Source of the DNA: Roseibium hamelinense
Lineage (GTDB): Bacteria; Pseudomonadota; Alphaproteobacteria; Rhizobiales; Stappiaceae
Direction: 5' to 3'
DNA: 64,000 nucleotides
Assembly: GCF_007830545.1 (NCBI RefSeq)
Contig: NZ_VLLF01000001.1
Location: 744,001-808,000 of the forward strand
Below the pieces are notes generated by a model. It worked only from the letters and a program-made list of their open reading frames with translations, was not told where the DNA came from and made no database searches. The first letter of the stretch is position 1. Each line of letters begins with the position of its first letter. Shown here piece by piece: positions 36,464 through 44,221 of the stretch. A program made the translations under genes and the position numbers.

Positions 36464-37389
36464 AGCGGATCCTGATCACCGGAGCTGACGGCACTGTCGG
36501 GCGTCACCTGTGCCACGCCTTGCATGGAACCCGGCACACTGTGATCGCATCAGACATCCGGACGCCAGAACACGTGCCCGACGGGATCGAATGCGTGGCT
36601 CTGGATGTCACCGCTCCGGGCATTGAGCAGGTTCTAAGGGATCTTCGGCCGGATGCAGTGGTTCATCTGGCCTCGGTTCTCGATCCACGGGATCGTGCAC
36701 AAGCCTATCAGGTGGACGTCGCTGGGACACGCAATGTCGTCGAGGGCTGCCTTAGCGCGAAAGTCAGACGTCTGGTCGTGACATCCTCTGGCGCAGCCTA
36801 TGGCTACCACCACGACAACCCGCCTTTTTTGACTGAAACAGACGCGCTGCGCGGCAATCCGGAGTTTATCTACTCCGATCACAAACGGGCGGTCGAAGAG
36901 CTGCTGGCCGCCTATCGGGAGACCCACCCCGAACTCGAACAGGTCGTACTGCGCGTCTGCACGGTGCTGGGCCCAGGCGTTGAAAACCAGATCACCGCCC
37001 TGTTCCGCAAGCCACGTCTGCTGGGCCTGACCGGCGCTGACAGTCCATTCGTGTTCATATGGACCGATGATTTGGTGAAGATTTTGGAGCGGGCGGCCAC
37101 GAGAGCTCCAGCGGGCATTTACAACGTGGCGGCAGACCATCCTGTCAGTCTCAAAAAGATCGCGCAAACCCTCAACAAGCCTCTGGTGCGCCTGCCGGCA
37201 TGGGCCGTCCGCGCATATCTTGCGGTTTCAAAGCCGCTGGGATTGTCGCGATACGGGCCCGAGCAGGTCCGTTTCCTGCAATACCGACCGGTGCTCGACA
37301 ATACCAAGCTCAAGACACGGTTCGGCTACATCCCGAAAGTTACCGGCCCACAAGCTTTCGCGCTTTGGCAAAAACAGGCGGGATTGTGA
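36460..37389 (+). CDS. NAD(P)-dependent epimerase/dehydratase-like SDR (extended type)
   Basis: A 309-residue extended short-chain dehydrogenase. Rossmann motif TGADGTVG (G8-x2-G11-x2-G14), catalytic Y138 and K142 (YSDHK), and the preceding S/T region VTSSGAAYG. The extended C-terminal region fits enzymes that act on sugars, steroids or other cyclic alcohols. I chose ATG 36460 overlapping the BASS stop; a GTG at 36400 would read into the previous gene. Role in the operon: probably oxidation or reduction of a hydroxyl/ketone. Not assignable further. Confidence 0.85.
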   Translation: MKRILITGADGTVGRHLCHALHGTRHTVIASDIRTPEHVPDGIECVALDVTAPGIEQVLRDLRPDAVVHLASVLDPRDRAQAYQVDVAGTRNVVEGCLSAKVRRLVVTSSGAAYGYHHDNPPFLTETDALRGNPEFIYSDHKRAVEELLAAYRETHPELEQVVLRVCTVLGPGVENQITALFRKPRLLGLTGADSPFVFIWTDDLVKILERAATRAPAGIYNVAADHPVSLKKIAQTLNKPLVRLPAWAVRAYLAVSKPLGLSRYGPEQVRFLQYRPVLDNTKLKTRFGYIPKVTGPQAFALWQKQAGL

Positions 37390-38186
37390 TGAAGACAGCA
37401 CTTATCACCGGCGGCGCGGGCGGCCTCGGGCAGGCTTTGGCTGCGGAGCTTCGCAAACATGGTTGGTTTACGGCCCTTATCGATCTGCCTGGCCCGGCCT
37501 TAGAGGCGCTTTCGAGCCTGCCGAACACGCTCCCCCTAGCCTGTGATGTAACGGACCCAAACGCACTTGCAAATGCCTGCCGGGTGTTGCGAGCCGAACG
37601 GCCGAGCCTCGACCTTGCTGTATACAATGCCGGATTGACCCATATCGGGCCGGCAGGGTCGCTTCAGCCGGAGGCCCACCGGCATTTGTTCGAGGTGAAT
37701 TATTTTTCAGCCGTTCATCTCGCTCAACATCTGATCCTCGATCTGCGGCAAACACGCGGTGTCCATCTTGCCATCTCCTCGGTAGCTGGTTTCGCACCGC
37801 TGACACACCGGGCGGCCTATGCCGCCAGCAAGCATGCGCTTGAAGGGTTCTTCAAGTCCTTACGGTCAGAAGAAGCCCCCTATGGTGTCGCCTGTCTTGT
37901 GGCCGCGCCGAGTTTCATCGCAACGAATTCCGGCAACAGCCAAAAAACCGCCAATGGGCTTGCCCGGCCGGGCTCGGCAAAAGACGGCTTGGATGAAATG
38001 CCGGCGGCGGTGGCTGCACGGACGATTTTCCAGGGTCTTTCCGCGAAGACGCCGTTCATTCCGGTTGGCCGGGTCGCCCGCTTCGCCCATATCGCAAACC
38101 GCCTGTCGCCAGCGCTTTATCAACGGCTGATGGAGCGGCGCTTTCAGGTTTCAATGACAGAAAAAGGATACGAAACAAGCTCTTAG
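37389..38186 (+). CDS. Short-chain dehydrogenase/reductase (classical SDR)
   Basis: A 265-residue classical SDR. TGGAGGLG at the N-terminus (G8-G14), NAG motif in YNAG, catalytic Ser in ISSVAGF, and Y144-x3-K148 in YAASKHA. D37 after the second strand (LIDLP) suggests NAD rather than NADP. Start ATG 37389 overlaps the previous stop by one base (TGATG). The C-terminus carries a hydrophobic helical extension (RVARFAHIANRLSPALYQRLM), as in SDRs that act on lipophilic substrates. Last gene of the overlapping block; the porin gene follows after ~88 bases. Confidence 0.88.
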   Translation: MKTALITGGAGGLGQALAAELRKHGWFTALIDLPGPALEALSSLPNTLPLACDVTDPNALANACRVLRAERPSLDLAVYNAGLTHIGPAGSLQPEAHRHLFEVNYFSAVHLAQHLILDLRQTRGVHLAISSVAGFAPLTHRAAYAASKHALEGFFKSLRSEEAPYGVACLVAAPSFIATNSGNSQKTANGLARPGSAKDGLDEMPAAVAARTIFQGLSAKTPFIPVGRVARFAHIANRLSPALYQRLMERRFQVSMTEKGYETSS

Positions 38187-38274
38187 GCAGGTTGCGGAGG
38201 CATTTGAAAATCTGCGCACCACTGCTGTTTCAAAACAACAAACCGGCGTGGGCGCATTTTTACGGGAGGGAACA

Positions 38275-39456
38275 GTGTATATTTTTCGAGATATTGTGAA
38301 ACAGGTTGCAGTTGGAGGCATTGCGGCCATCTCTGCGCAGGCCGCCATGGCCGGGGGCTGGGATACATTGGGGATCGGGTCCAACGAACTGTTGTTCGAT
38401 CCGGGCCGGTTCGTGATCGAGGGCACATACAAATATGTCGATCGCAACGTCGACTATATGGCCACATCAGCCACGCTGTTCGGCGGCGTGCCTGTGCCAG
38501 GCCGTGCCACCAGCCGGGCAACGCCAAACATCTGGAACTATCAAGGCGCGCTCAAATTCCAGATCACCGACGATATTGCCTGTATGGGGCGCGTCAACGA
38601 TCCTTATCAAATCGAGGAAAATCTGGATGAAACCTGGCAGGGCCGCTTTTCCCTAACCAAGACATCCGCTGGCAGCACGGCCTGGAACGCAAGCTGCAGC
38701 TATCGCTTTCAGGTCCAAGATGGCCATTTCATCCGGGCGATTGGTGGCGCCGGCATCGTTGACCTGACCTACTATGCGGAAAATCTGACAGCGCTGAGCG
38801 CAACCGCTTCGGCGCCGACCAAAGTCGATCTGCAATCGGCTGACCCAGGCTGGGGATGGCGCGCGGGCATTGCCTATGAGGTGCCTCAATATGCCATTCG
38901 GGCGAGCGTGATCTACGATTCCCCGGTTTCCGTTGATCTTGACGGAACAACCGAGGTCACGGGTGTCACGGCTTTTGACAGTTTTGCATCCATCACCCTG
39001 CCCCAGTCGGTTGAACTGAATGTACAAAGCGGGATTGCACCGAAATGGCTGGCTTCATTCGGTGTGAAGTGGGTCAATTGGTCGAGCGTGGAAGAACTGA
39101 CCGTTGCAAATGCCGCCGGAGCGCTGACCGTCGACCGGTTTCTCGGCTATAAAGACGGATGGACGGTGCGTGCCGCGATTGGCCATCAGTTCAACGATTG
39201 GGCGAGTTTCCAAACCGGCATCCAATGGGACCGCGGCATTGGTCAGACCTATTCGGACACCTATTCGCTTGGCGTTGGCGGCAGCTTCGCGTTGAACGAA
39301 CACATGGAATGGTCGATCGGAACAGCCGCAACATATAAAACGCCTGGAAACGGCGACTTGACCAACCGGGCATCGGCCAACCAAGCCGCAACAAACTACG
39401 ACTACGGCTCTTCCTGGGCGTACGCAATCCAGACGAAACTGAAGCTGACATACTAG
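38275..39456 (+). CDS. FadL/OmpP1-type outer-membrane transporter for hydrophobic compounds
   Basis: A beta-barrel of the FadL family that lets fatty acids or other hydrophobic molecules cross the outer membrane. 393 residues from GTG 38275, chosen for the ribosome site GGGAGGG four bases upstream. Signal peptide of about 27 residues (cut after AAMA). FadL-like features: N-terminal hatch region AGGWDTLGIGSNELLFDPGRF, LPQSVELNVQSGIAPKWLASFGVKWVNWS, and a C-terminal aromatic strand ending LKLTY. Likely co-regulated with the monooxygenase operon upstream and feeds its substrate inward. Confidence 0.85.
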   Translation: MYIFRDIVKQVAVGGIAAISAQAAMAGGWDTLGIGSNELLFDPGRFVIEGTYKYVDRNVDYMATSATLFGGVPVPGRATSRATPNIWNYQGALKFQITDDIACMGRVNDPYQIEENLDETWQGRFSLTKTSAGSTAWNASCSYRFQVQDGHFIRAIGGAGIVDLTYYAENLTALSATASAPTKVDLQSADPGWGWRAGIAYEVPQYAIRASVIYDSPVSVDLDGTTEVTGVTAFDSFASITLPQSVELNVQSGIAPKWLASFGVKWVNWSSVEELTVANAAGALTVDRFLGYKDGWTVRAAIGHQFNDWASFQTGIQWDRGIGQTYSDTYSLGVGGSFALNEHMEWSIGTAATYKTPGNGDLTNRASANQAATNYDYGSSWAYAIQTKLKLTY

Positions 39457-39481
39457 GCCAGGCGCCCGCACGCGCTCAGCC

Positions 39482-39511
39482 AGATGGTGCCGGGATTGCC
39501 CGGCACCATCT
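39482..39511. terminator. Perfect 13-bp hairpin after the porin gene
   Basis: AGATGGTGCCGGG (39482-39494) and CCCGGCACCATCT (39499-39511) pair perfectly around ATTG, 25 bases past the stop. No T-run follows, so it may stabilise the 3' end rather than terminate. Confidence 0.6.
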
Positions 39512-39640
39512 ATGTACAGGCATCGCTCAAAAAAGCCGTGACCGGCCCGCCGGAGAACAAAAACGCTTGCGTCTCATCGCAGCTCACGCCAATCCTCCGC
39601 GCAAGCTGCGTATTTGAGTCGCTTACCTTGCCGGTGCACC

Positions 39641-40360
39641 ATGCTGTTTATCCAGAATTTCAATTCCGTTTCCATGGCCGACAGTTTCGTAAGCCTATTG
39701 GCTGCATTTGTCCTCGGTACGATCATTGGCGCAGAACGGCAATATCGTCAGCGCAGTGCCGGACTGCGGACCAACGTCCTGGTGGCACTCGGCGCTGCGG
39801 CATTTGTCGATCTGGCGTTCATTGTCTCCACCGACGCGGATAGTGCGACACGGGTCATTTCATATGTAGTTTCCGGCGTCGGTTTCCTCGGCGCCGGGGT
39901 TATCATGAAAGACGGCGCCGATGTGCGCGGGCTCAATACGGCAGCAACACTTTGGGCTTCCGCCGCCGTTGGCGCTTGTGCAGGCGCAGACATGATCGCA
40001 GAGGCAGTGATGGTCACCGGCTTCGTAATCGCCGGAAATACGCTGCTCCGGCCGCTGGTCAACTGGATCAACCGCGCCCCGCTCAACGAAGAGCAGTCCG
40101 AGGCAATCTATGAAGTGCTCATCATTGCCGAGGCAAGCCATGTTTCAGAAGTTCGGGAGGCGGTCATCCTTGAATTGAACAAGGCACGCTATCCTGTCGC
40201 AGACATTCGCCAGTCCGCTCTTTCGGACAGTCTTATCGAAATCACCGCTGTTCTCGTGAGCACGTCCGTTGATCGCAAGGAGCTGAACGCCGCCGTCAAC
40301 ACCTTGAGGGAGATGCCTGTGGTATCCCGCGCGCGGTGGGAAGCAAGCACGACAGACTAG
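39641..40360 (+). CDS. MgtC/SapB-family membrane protein
   Basis: A membrane protein of the MgtC/SapB family; MgtC modulates F-type ATPase and phosphate/magnesium homeostasis in pathogens, while the many environmental relatives have unknown roles. 239 residues: a short N-terminal extension, four or five transmembrane segments in the first 135 residues with the family motifs GTIIGAERQYRQRSAGLRTNVLV and GVGFLGAGVIMKDG...GLNTAATLWASAAVG, then a soluble ACT-like C-terminal domain. Start ATG 39641 or 39674. Stands alone. Confidence 0.88.
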   Translation: MLFIQNFNSVSMADSFVSLLAAFVLGTIIGAERQYRQRSAGLRTNVLVALGAAAFVDLAFIVSTDADSATRVISYVVSGVGFLGAGVIMKDGADVRGLNTAATLWASAAVGACAGADMIAEAVMVTGFVIAGNTLLRPLVNWINRAPLNEEQSEAIYEVLIIAEASHVSEVREAVILELNKARYPVADIRQSALSDSLIEITAVLVSTSVDRKELNAAVNTLREMPVVSRARWEASTTD

Positions 40361-40435
40361 CCGCCTCAGGAGTTGGCAACTTTTTTGACCGGCCGGTCTT
40401 AAAAAGCTGAAACTGGAACTTTCCAATTTGGGAAA

Positions 40436-40975
40436 TCAACCGCGCAGTATGTCATTGATCATTTTACTGATCTCGTCAAACGCCACATCCATCACGGGGA
40501 CGCCACCATCGTAGCAATAGCGGCCGTTTAAGACACGCGTTGATGTGCGCAGAACCAGCCGCTTGCCCTCTTTTCTGTGCTCGACCAGATCCATATCAAT
40601 CAGCTTCTTGATCTTGCGGTGTGCGGACGAGACAGAAAGACCCGTATATTCGACAATATCCGAAATATGTGTCGTTCTATCGCGCATATCATTCGCAAAT
40701 ATAACCTCACGGATGATTGCTTCATCGATGGTCAGTTGATGTGACATATCAAGGATGATGCGGGTCAGTTGCAAATGAAGCTCGATCAGCCGCGCGCTGC
40801 GCCGCGCCTGCTCATTATCAGGCACCTCCAGCTGCTCCAGGGTCACGGATCGTCGTCTCACGGCACCGCCAGTCTTCTTCTTCCCATTTTGAGAAGTTAC
40901 TGTAACAGACTTCTCGGAACATGGTTGACGAAAATCATCGTGATTGGGTATCGCATCTTTAGCAGAGAAAAACAT
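40436..40975 (-). CDS. Winged helix-turn-helix (MarR/ArsR-like) regulator
   Basis: A predicted transcription factor of about 180 residues. The DNA-binding part (about 95-150) reads HISDIVEYTGLSVSSAHRKIKKLIDMDLVEHRKEGKRLVLRTS, a winged helix with an S-x-S-S-A-H-R recognition helix and a basic wing. It is preceded by long helices (ARLIELHLQLTRIILDMSHQL), similar to MarR-type dimer helices. The first 45 residues are polar and variable. Start at 40975 (MFFSAKD) or 40993. Target genes unknown; the divergent neighbour is an amino-acid-type binding protein gene 400 bases away. Confidence 0.72.
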   Translation of the reverse strand: MFFSAKDAIPNHDDFRQPCSEKSVTVTSQNGKKKTGGAVRRRSVTLEQLEVPDNEQARRSARLIELHLQLTRIILDMSHQLTIDEAIIREVIFANDMRDRTTHISDIVEYTGLSVSSAHRKIKKLIDMDLVEHRKEGKRLVLRTSTRVLNGRYCYDGGVPVMDVAFDEISKMINDILRG

Positions 40976-40993
40976 AAGATCGCTGAGGCACAA

Positions 40994-41388
40994 ACCCCAT
41001 CGGCAATTTTATTTGGCGGACCATCATAAAAAAACTCTGCAAACCCATCGGATACCCATCCGGTGGGTTTTTCATTACACGAATTGTTCTGTGTATACTT
41101 TATTTGGATCAACACCCCGACATTTATTCTGAGTTGTAATTCACAATCACATATATATTACTTGGGCTCTCAATGTTAAAATACCGGGCCCCAGTATCAA
41201 ACTCTGCCGGCGGAGACGCTGTATTAAGAAATCTTAAAAGAAACCGCTCGGAATTTTAACAGACCAGCAGATATTGGTTCACTAAACTTCAATTGAACTG
41301 CCGCTGCGGAATGCCTTAAAATACTTCTTAAATTTTCTCCCTGATAGACCGTTGGGATCGGATCGACTTTCCACAGGGGGAAACACAC
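40994..41388. other. AT-rich gap between winged-helix regulator and binding-protein gene
   Basis: About 395 bases with low GC and no convincing gene. It contains an orphan terminator (41041-41072) and AT-rich DNA that should hold two divergent promoters; no clear core was fixed. Confidence 0.5.
41041..41072 (+). terminator. Orphan intrinsic terminator, possible end of a small RNA
   Basis: AAACCCATCGGAT (41041-41053) pairs with ATCCGGTGGGTTT (41058-41070), one mismatch, loop ACCC, followed by T residues to 41072. No plus-strand gene ends before it. On the minus strand the same stem is followed by TTTTTTT six bases later, so it could instead act in the leader of the winged-helix gene. Confidence 0.6.
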
Positions 41389-42099
41389 ATGTCCGCTCTT
41401 CGTGCAATTACGGCAATTGCCGCAGTAACCTTCGCAACAAGCGTCTTCGCAGCCGACATCAAGCTTACAACGGAAGACTACCCACCCTACAATTTCAAAG
41501 AGGGTGACAAAATTGTAGGCCTTGGCGCCGATCAGGCTTTCGAGATCATGAAACGGGCCGGCATCACTTATGATGTGGAAATGGCTCAATGGTCCCGGGC
41601 TCTGGGTCTTGCCGAGAATGAAGCCGGCTACTGCGTTTTCACAACCGCGCATACCGAAGAACGTGATGCGAAGTTCCTTTGGGTCGAGCCGCTCAATAAA
41701 GCGACCACGCTTTTGATCAAAAAGGCGGGCTCAGATGTGAACCCGACCAATCTGGAAGAAGCCAAAGCCTTCACCGTTGGCACGCAAACCGATGATTACA
41801 CAGAGTCCATCCTGAAGAACGAAGGCTTTCCGAAAATCGACCCGGCAAAAAACATGGAAACGTCTGTCAAAAAACTCGTTGCGGGTCGCACCGACCTGAT
41901 TGCGGTATCGGAAGCATACTTTAACGGATTGGTTCGTGACGGCGTCGAAGTCGAGAAATCAATCGTTCTTGCAGAGTCGCTTGACGGCATCGCGTGCAAT
42001 CCGGGCACGGACAAGGCGCTTGTCGACAAAATGCAGGCGGCGCTCGACAGCATGATCGCGGACGGCACCCAGGCCAAGATCCTCGCAAAGTACGAATAA
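41389..42099 (+). CDS. Periplasmic solute-binding protein, family 3 (amino-acid type), orphan
   Basis: A secreted periplasmic binding protein of 236 residues with a signal peptide (cut after VFA, about residue 21) and the family 3 start IKLTTEDYPPYNFKEGDKIVGLGADQAFEIM. Short for the family and without permease or ATPase genes nearby, so it either serves a transporter encoded elsewhere or acts in sensing. The ligand-binding Arg-Asp pair typical of amino-acid binders is not clear, so the ligand is open. GGGGG ribosome site before ATG. A strong GC hairpin (42114-42141) lies after the stop. Confidence 0.85.
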   Translation: MSALRAITAIAAVTFATSVFAADIKLTTEDYPPYNFKEGDKIVGLGADQAFEIMKRAGITYDVEMAQWSRALGLAENEAGYCVFTTAHTEERDAKFLWVEPLNKATTLLIKKAGSDVNPTNLEEAKAFTVGTQTDDYTESILKNEGFPKIDPAKNMETSVKKLVAGRTDLIAVSEAYFNGLVRDGVEVEKSIVLAESLDGIACNPGTDKALVDKMQAALDSMIADGTQAKILAKYE

Positions 42100-42113
42100 C
42101 AAGCCGATCACGG

Positions 42114-42141
42114 TCCCGGGGCCAAGCCAACAGCCCCGGGA
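42114..42141. terminator. GC-rich hairpin between convergent genes
   Basis: TCCCGGGGC (42114-42122) and GCCCCGGGA (42133-42141) form a perfect 9-bp stem between the binding-protein gene and the convergent monooxygenase-like gene. No T-run in either direction. Confidence 0.5.
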
Positions 42142-42172
42142 TCACCCGCCGAATAGGTTTCTGTCGGACCGC

Positions 42173-42493
42173 TCAGTCGATGCTCTCGACAACGTCATAC
42201 ATGACCGGTTCAAAGCTCTTGCAAAGCGCGCTGATCCGCCGGTTCCGGGTCCGCATTTCATCGGAGCGGAGCATTGCAAGAAAGTCCTCACGCCGCCGCC
42301 ATTGCGAATAGTTGGCAATGCGGGTCTGCGCGTCGTTGACATGAAGCCCAGCCCCGATAAAGCCCGGCTGATGACGGATGAAGTGGCTATAGGCATCCTT
42401 GAGTTCATCCAGGAGATCGAAGCATGTGCCGGGCGTCATTTCAAAGGTGGTGATGACAGTCTGAAAATCGGAATCGCTTGAGATATGCGGCAT
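42173..42493 (-). CDS. Antibiotic biosynthesis monooxygenase (ABM)-domain protein
   Basis: A 106-residue single ABM (ferredoxin-like) domain. Such cofactor-free proteins oxidise quinols or degrade haem, or simply bind small aromatics. Features: TVITTFEMTPGTCFDLLDELKDAYSHFIRHQPGFIGAGLHVNDAQTRIANYSQWRRREDF, the classic ABM succession of strand, helix and N-Y-S-x-W. I chose ATG at 42493-42491 because AGGAGG lies five bases upstream; the GTG at 42499 overlaps that site. It follows the OxyR-like regulator gene on the same strand (84-base gap) and may be its target or operon partner. Confidence 0.75.
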   Translation of the reverse strand: MPHISSDSDFQTVITTFEMTPGTCFDLLDELKDAYSHFIRHQPGFIGAGLHVNDAQTRIANYSQWRRREDFLAMLRSDEMRTRNRRISALCKSFEPVMYDVVESID

Positions 42494-42576
42494 GGGCACC
42501 TCCTGACCTGAAAGCCTGACCGGCTCCCCTGCCGCAGTTCAACATGAAGCAGCCGGTCCTGCAAACCGCATATCGT

Positions 42577-43512
42577 TCACCTCGCAGCGGCCCGAATGCC
42601 CGGCACTGCCATATCCGCTGCCGTTCTCCGGCTGATATCCAGAATAATCTGGTAGTGCGGCCTGCGCGCGCTTGCCTTGCGCCAGCCGAGCGCAATGTCA
42701 CGTTTCATGGCAAATCCGTCGATCGATTTCAGCAGGACACGCGTCTCCTTGCCGAACTCCGATGCAATATAACCGGCCGGAAACAGGGCAAGCCCCATGC
42801 CGATCGACACCATCTGACGCAGTGCGTCCAAGCTGGTGCCTTCATAATCCGCCCTAAACACCGCACCGGATTGCTGAGCAAGCAGCTGGCCATCCTCATA
42901 GAGCCGGTGGCCCCGGCCGAGGGTCAGGAGCCGTTCGCCGCGAAGCGCATCCAGGGGAACGCTTGAAAGCCCTGCCAGGGGATGATCCGAGGGCACCGCC
43001 AGCAGCAACTCCTCGCTGCAGATGATCTCGCTTTCAACACGGTCAGACGCCAGCGGCGCCGGACACAACACACAGTCCAGCGCACCTGTTTGCAAATCCG
43101 GCAACAGCTGAGCGGGCCGCTCCTCACGAATGTAAAGCTCAAGGTCCGGAAATGTGTCCTTCAAACGCGGCAAAATATGCGGCATGAAATAGGGCCCGAA
43201 AGTCGGGGCAACGCCCAGGCGCACCAAGCCGCCCAGATTGCCAATCCGCGCATTGGCAGCCGCCACAATTTCGTCCAAGGTTTCGATGGCCTGATGCGCC
43301 AAAGGCAGCAATGCCTCGCCCGCTGGTGTGAGGCTGATATCGCCCGCCCCGCGGTCCAGCAAAGCGACCCCCAACTGGTCTTCCAACAGTTTGAATTGTG
43401 AAGACAAAGTTGGCTGTGAAACATTGCAGCGTTCCGCCGCGCGCCCGAAATGGCCGGTCTCTGAAAGGGCGAGAAAATACTCCAGTTGCCTGGCAGAGGG
43501 ACGAAAGCTCAT
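42577..43512 (-). CDS. OxyR-like LysR-family regulator lacking the redox cysteines
   Basis: A LysR regulator of 311 residues. N-terminal helix-turn-helix (1-60): ARQLEYFLALSETGHFGRAAERCNVSQPTLSSQFKLLEDQLG, closely similar in layout to OxyR. The effector domain also follows OxyR, including LLTLGRGHRLYEDGQLL aligned to the E. coli redox segment. There R203 stands at the place of Cys199 and A212 at the place of Cys208, so no OxyR-type disulfide can form. Other cysteines (C29, C147, C150, C165) are elsewhere. Diverges from two small genes; the gap holds an OxyR-type four-part site. Name oxyR is withheld because the sensing chemistry must differ. Confidence 0.85.
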   Translation of the reverse strand: MSFRPSARQLEYFLALSETGHFGRAAERCNVSQPTLSSQFKLLEDQLGVALLDRGAGDISLTPAGEALLPLAHQAIETLDEIVAAANARIGNLGGLVRLGVAPTFGPYFMPHILPRLKDTFPDLELYIREERPAQLLPDLQTGALDCVLCPAPLASDRVESEIICSEELLLAVPSDHPLAGLSSVPLDALRGERLLTLGRGHRLYEDGQLLAQQSGAVFRADYEGTSLDALRQMVSIGMGLALFPAGYIASEFGKETRVLLKSIDGFAMKRDIALGWRKASARRPHYQIILDISRRTAADMAVPGIRAAAR

Positions 43513-43528
43513 GGCGAAATTTCAACTC

Positions 43529-43565
43529 ATAGATAGTTTCTATCAATTTGATACAATCAATGTAT
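43529..43565. promoter_or_regulatory. Four-part OxyR-type binding site
   Basis: ATAG-N7-CTAT-N7-ATAC-N7-GTAT over 37 bases, exact in spacing to the tetramer OxyR site ATAG-N7-CTAT repeated with N7. It lies 17 bases upstream of the OxyR-like start and about 64 bases before the divergent small gene, so it can control both. Confidence 0.8.
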
Positions 43566-43628
43566 TTCACCTATCGATCAAAACAAACCATATTCTGAGT
43601 GTCGTCAACGAACCTAGGAGACTTTGAA

Positions 43629-43826
43629 ATGTACACCCGCTTGAAAGCTCTGCGCAGCCAGCACGAAACGCTGGAGCACCAGATCCGGCGGGAAGAAAAA
43701 CGTCCTGCCCCAGACGTGGTTCACGTACGCACATTGAAGAAATTCAAGCTTCGCATCCGCGATGAGATCGCCCGGATCGAACGTGTTCTTGACCGAAATC
43801 AACGTGGTGATCTTCTCCCAACCTGA
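43629..43826 (+). CDS. Small DUF465 (YdcH-like) protein
   Basis: A 65-residue, highly charged helical protein of the DUF465/YdcH family: LKALRSQHETLEHQIRREE, then HVRTLKKFKLRIRDEIARIE. This is the family's helix-turn-helix-hairpin with the K-K-x-K-L-x-x-x-D-E-I pattern. Function in bacteria is unknown; several relatives are stress-abundant small proteins. Start ATG 43629 chosen because TAGGAG lies upstream. It forms a two-gene operon with the next small gene, divergent from the OxyR-like regulator. Confidence 0.78.
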   Translation: MYTRLKALRSQHETLEHQIRREEKRPAPDVVHVRTLKKFKLRIRDEIARIERVLDRNQRGDLLPT

Positions 43827-43839
43827 AAGGTATTCCGCC

Positions 43840-44040
43840 ATGCAACCGATGTTCTGGCCGTTTATGTTCGCACCTACCCGCCCTCCCGTCGCGGATACGC
43901 GTCAGCGACGGCTTAAAGACCTTGAGGATCGCATGAGCACCTTCCTGACCACGAAACGGACGTCTGCCTGTGAGACCGTTCTGGATCAGGTTGAAGCAAG
44001 CCGAGCAGAGCTTCGCAAAGCACGATCCGCGAGCGTGTAA
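43840..44040 (+). CDS. Small hypothetical protein in the OxyR-like divergon
   Basis: A 66-residue protein I do not recognise. It begins with an aromatic, Met-rich stretch (MQPMFWPFMFAPTRPP) and continues as a charged amphipathic helix (DTRQRRLKDLEDRMSTF) and a second helix. It starts 13 bases after the DUF465 gene with AAAGG as ribosome site and is followed at once by a strong terminator, which supports it being real and co-transcribed. Confidence 0.62.
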   Translation: MQPMFWPFMFAPTRPPVADTRQRRLKDLEDRMSTFLTTKRTSACETVLDQVEASRAELRKARSASV

Positions 44041-44060
44041 CCCCATCTGCCAGCTTGCCG

Positions 44061-44092
44061 AACCCCGCCCGACTGCCCGGGCGGGGTTCTTT
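44061..44092 (+). terminator. Intrinsic terminator after the small-protein operon
   Basis: AACCCCGCCCG (44061-44071) and CGGGCGGGGTT (44078-44088) pair perfectly, followed by CTTT. It ends the two-gene transcript 20 bases past the second stop. Confidence 0.82.
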
Positions 44093-44221
44093 ATGGTACG
44101 CCGCTGTCGCACGAAGCACTGTGTTTCCGCTTGGCGACAACCCGCTCTATTTCTAAACTGCGCGACCGAGTCACCGGCTGAAGCCCGCTTCAGCCATGAA
44201 ACAGCGCGTTTGGATTGCCCG

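Noticed and set aside
42577..43512. Naming the LysR protein OxyR
   Set aside because: Both redox cysteine positions appear substituted, so the peroxide-sensing function of OxyR cannot be assumed.
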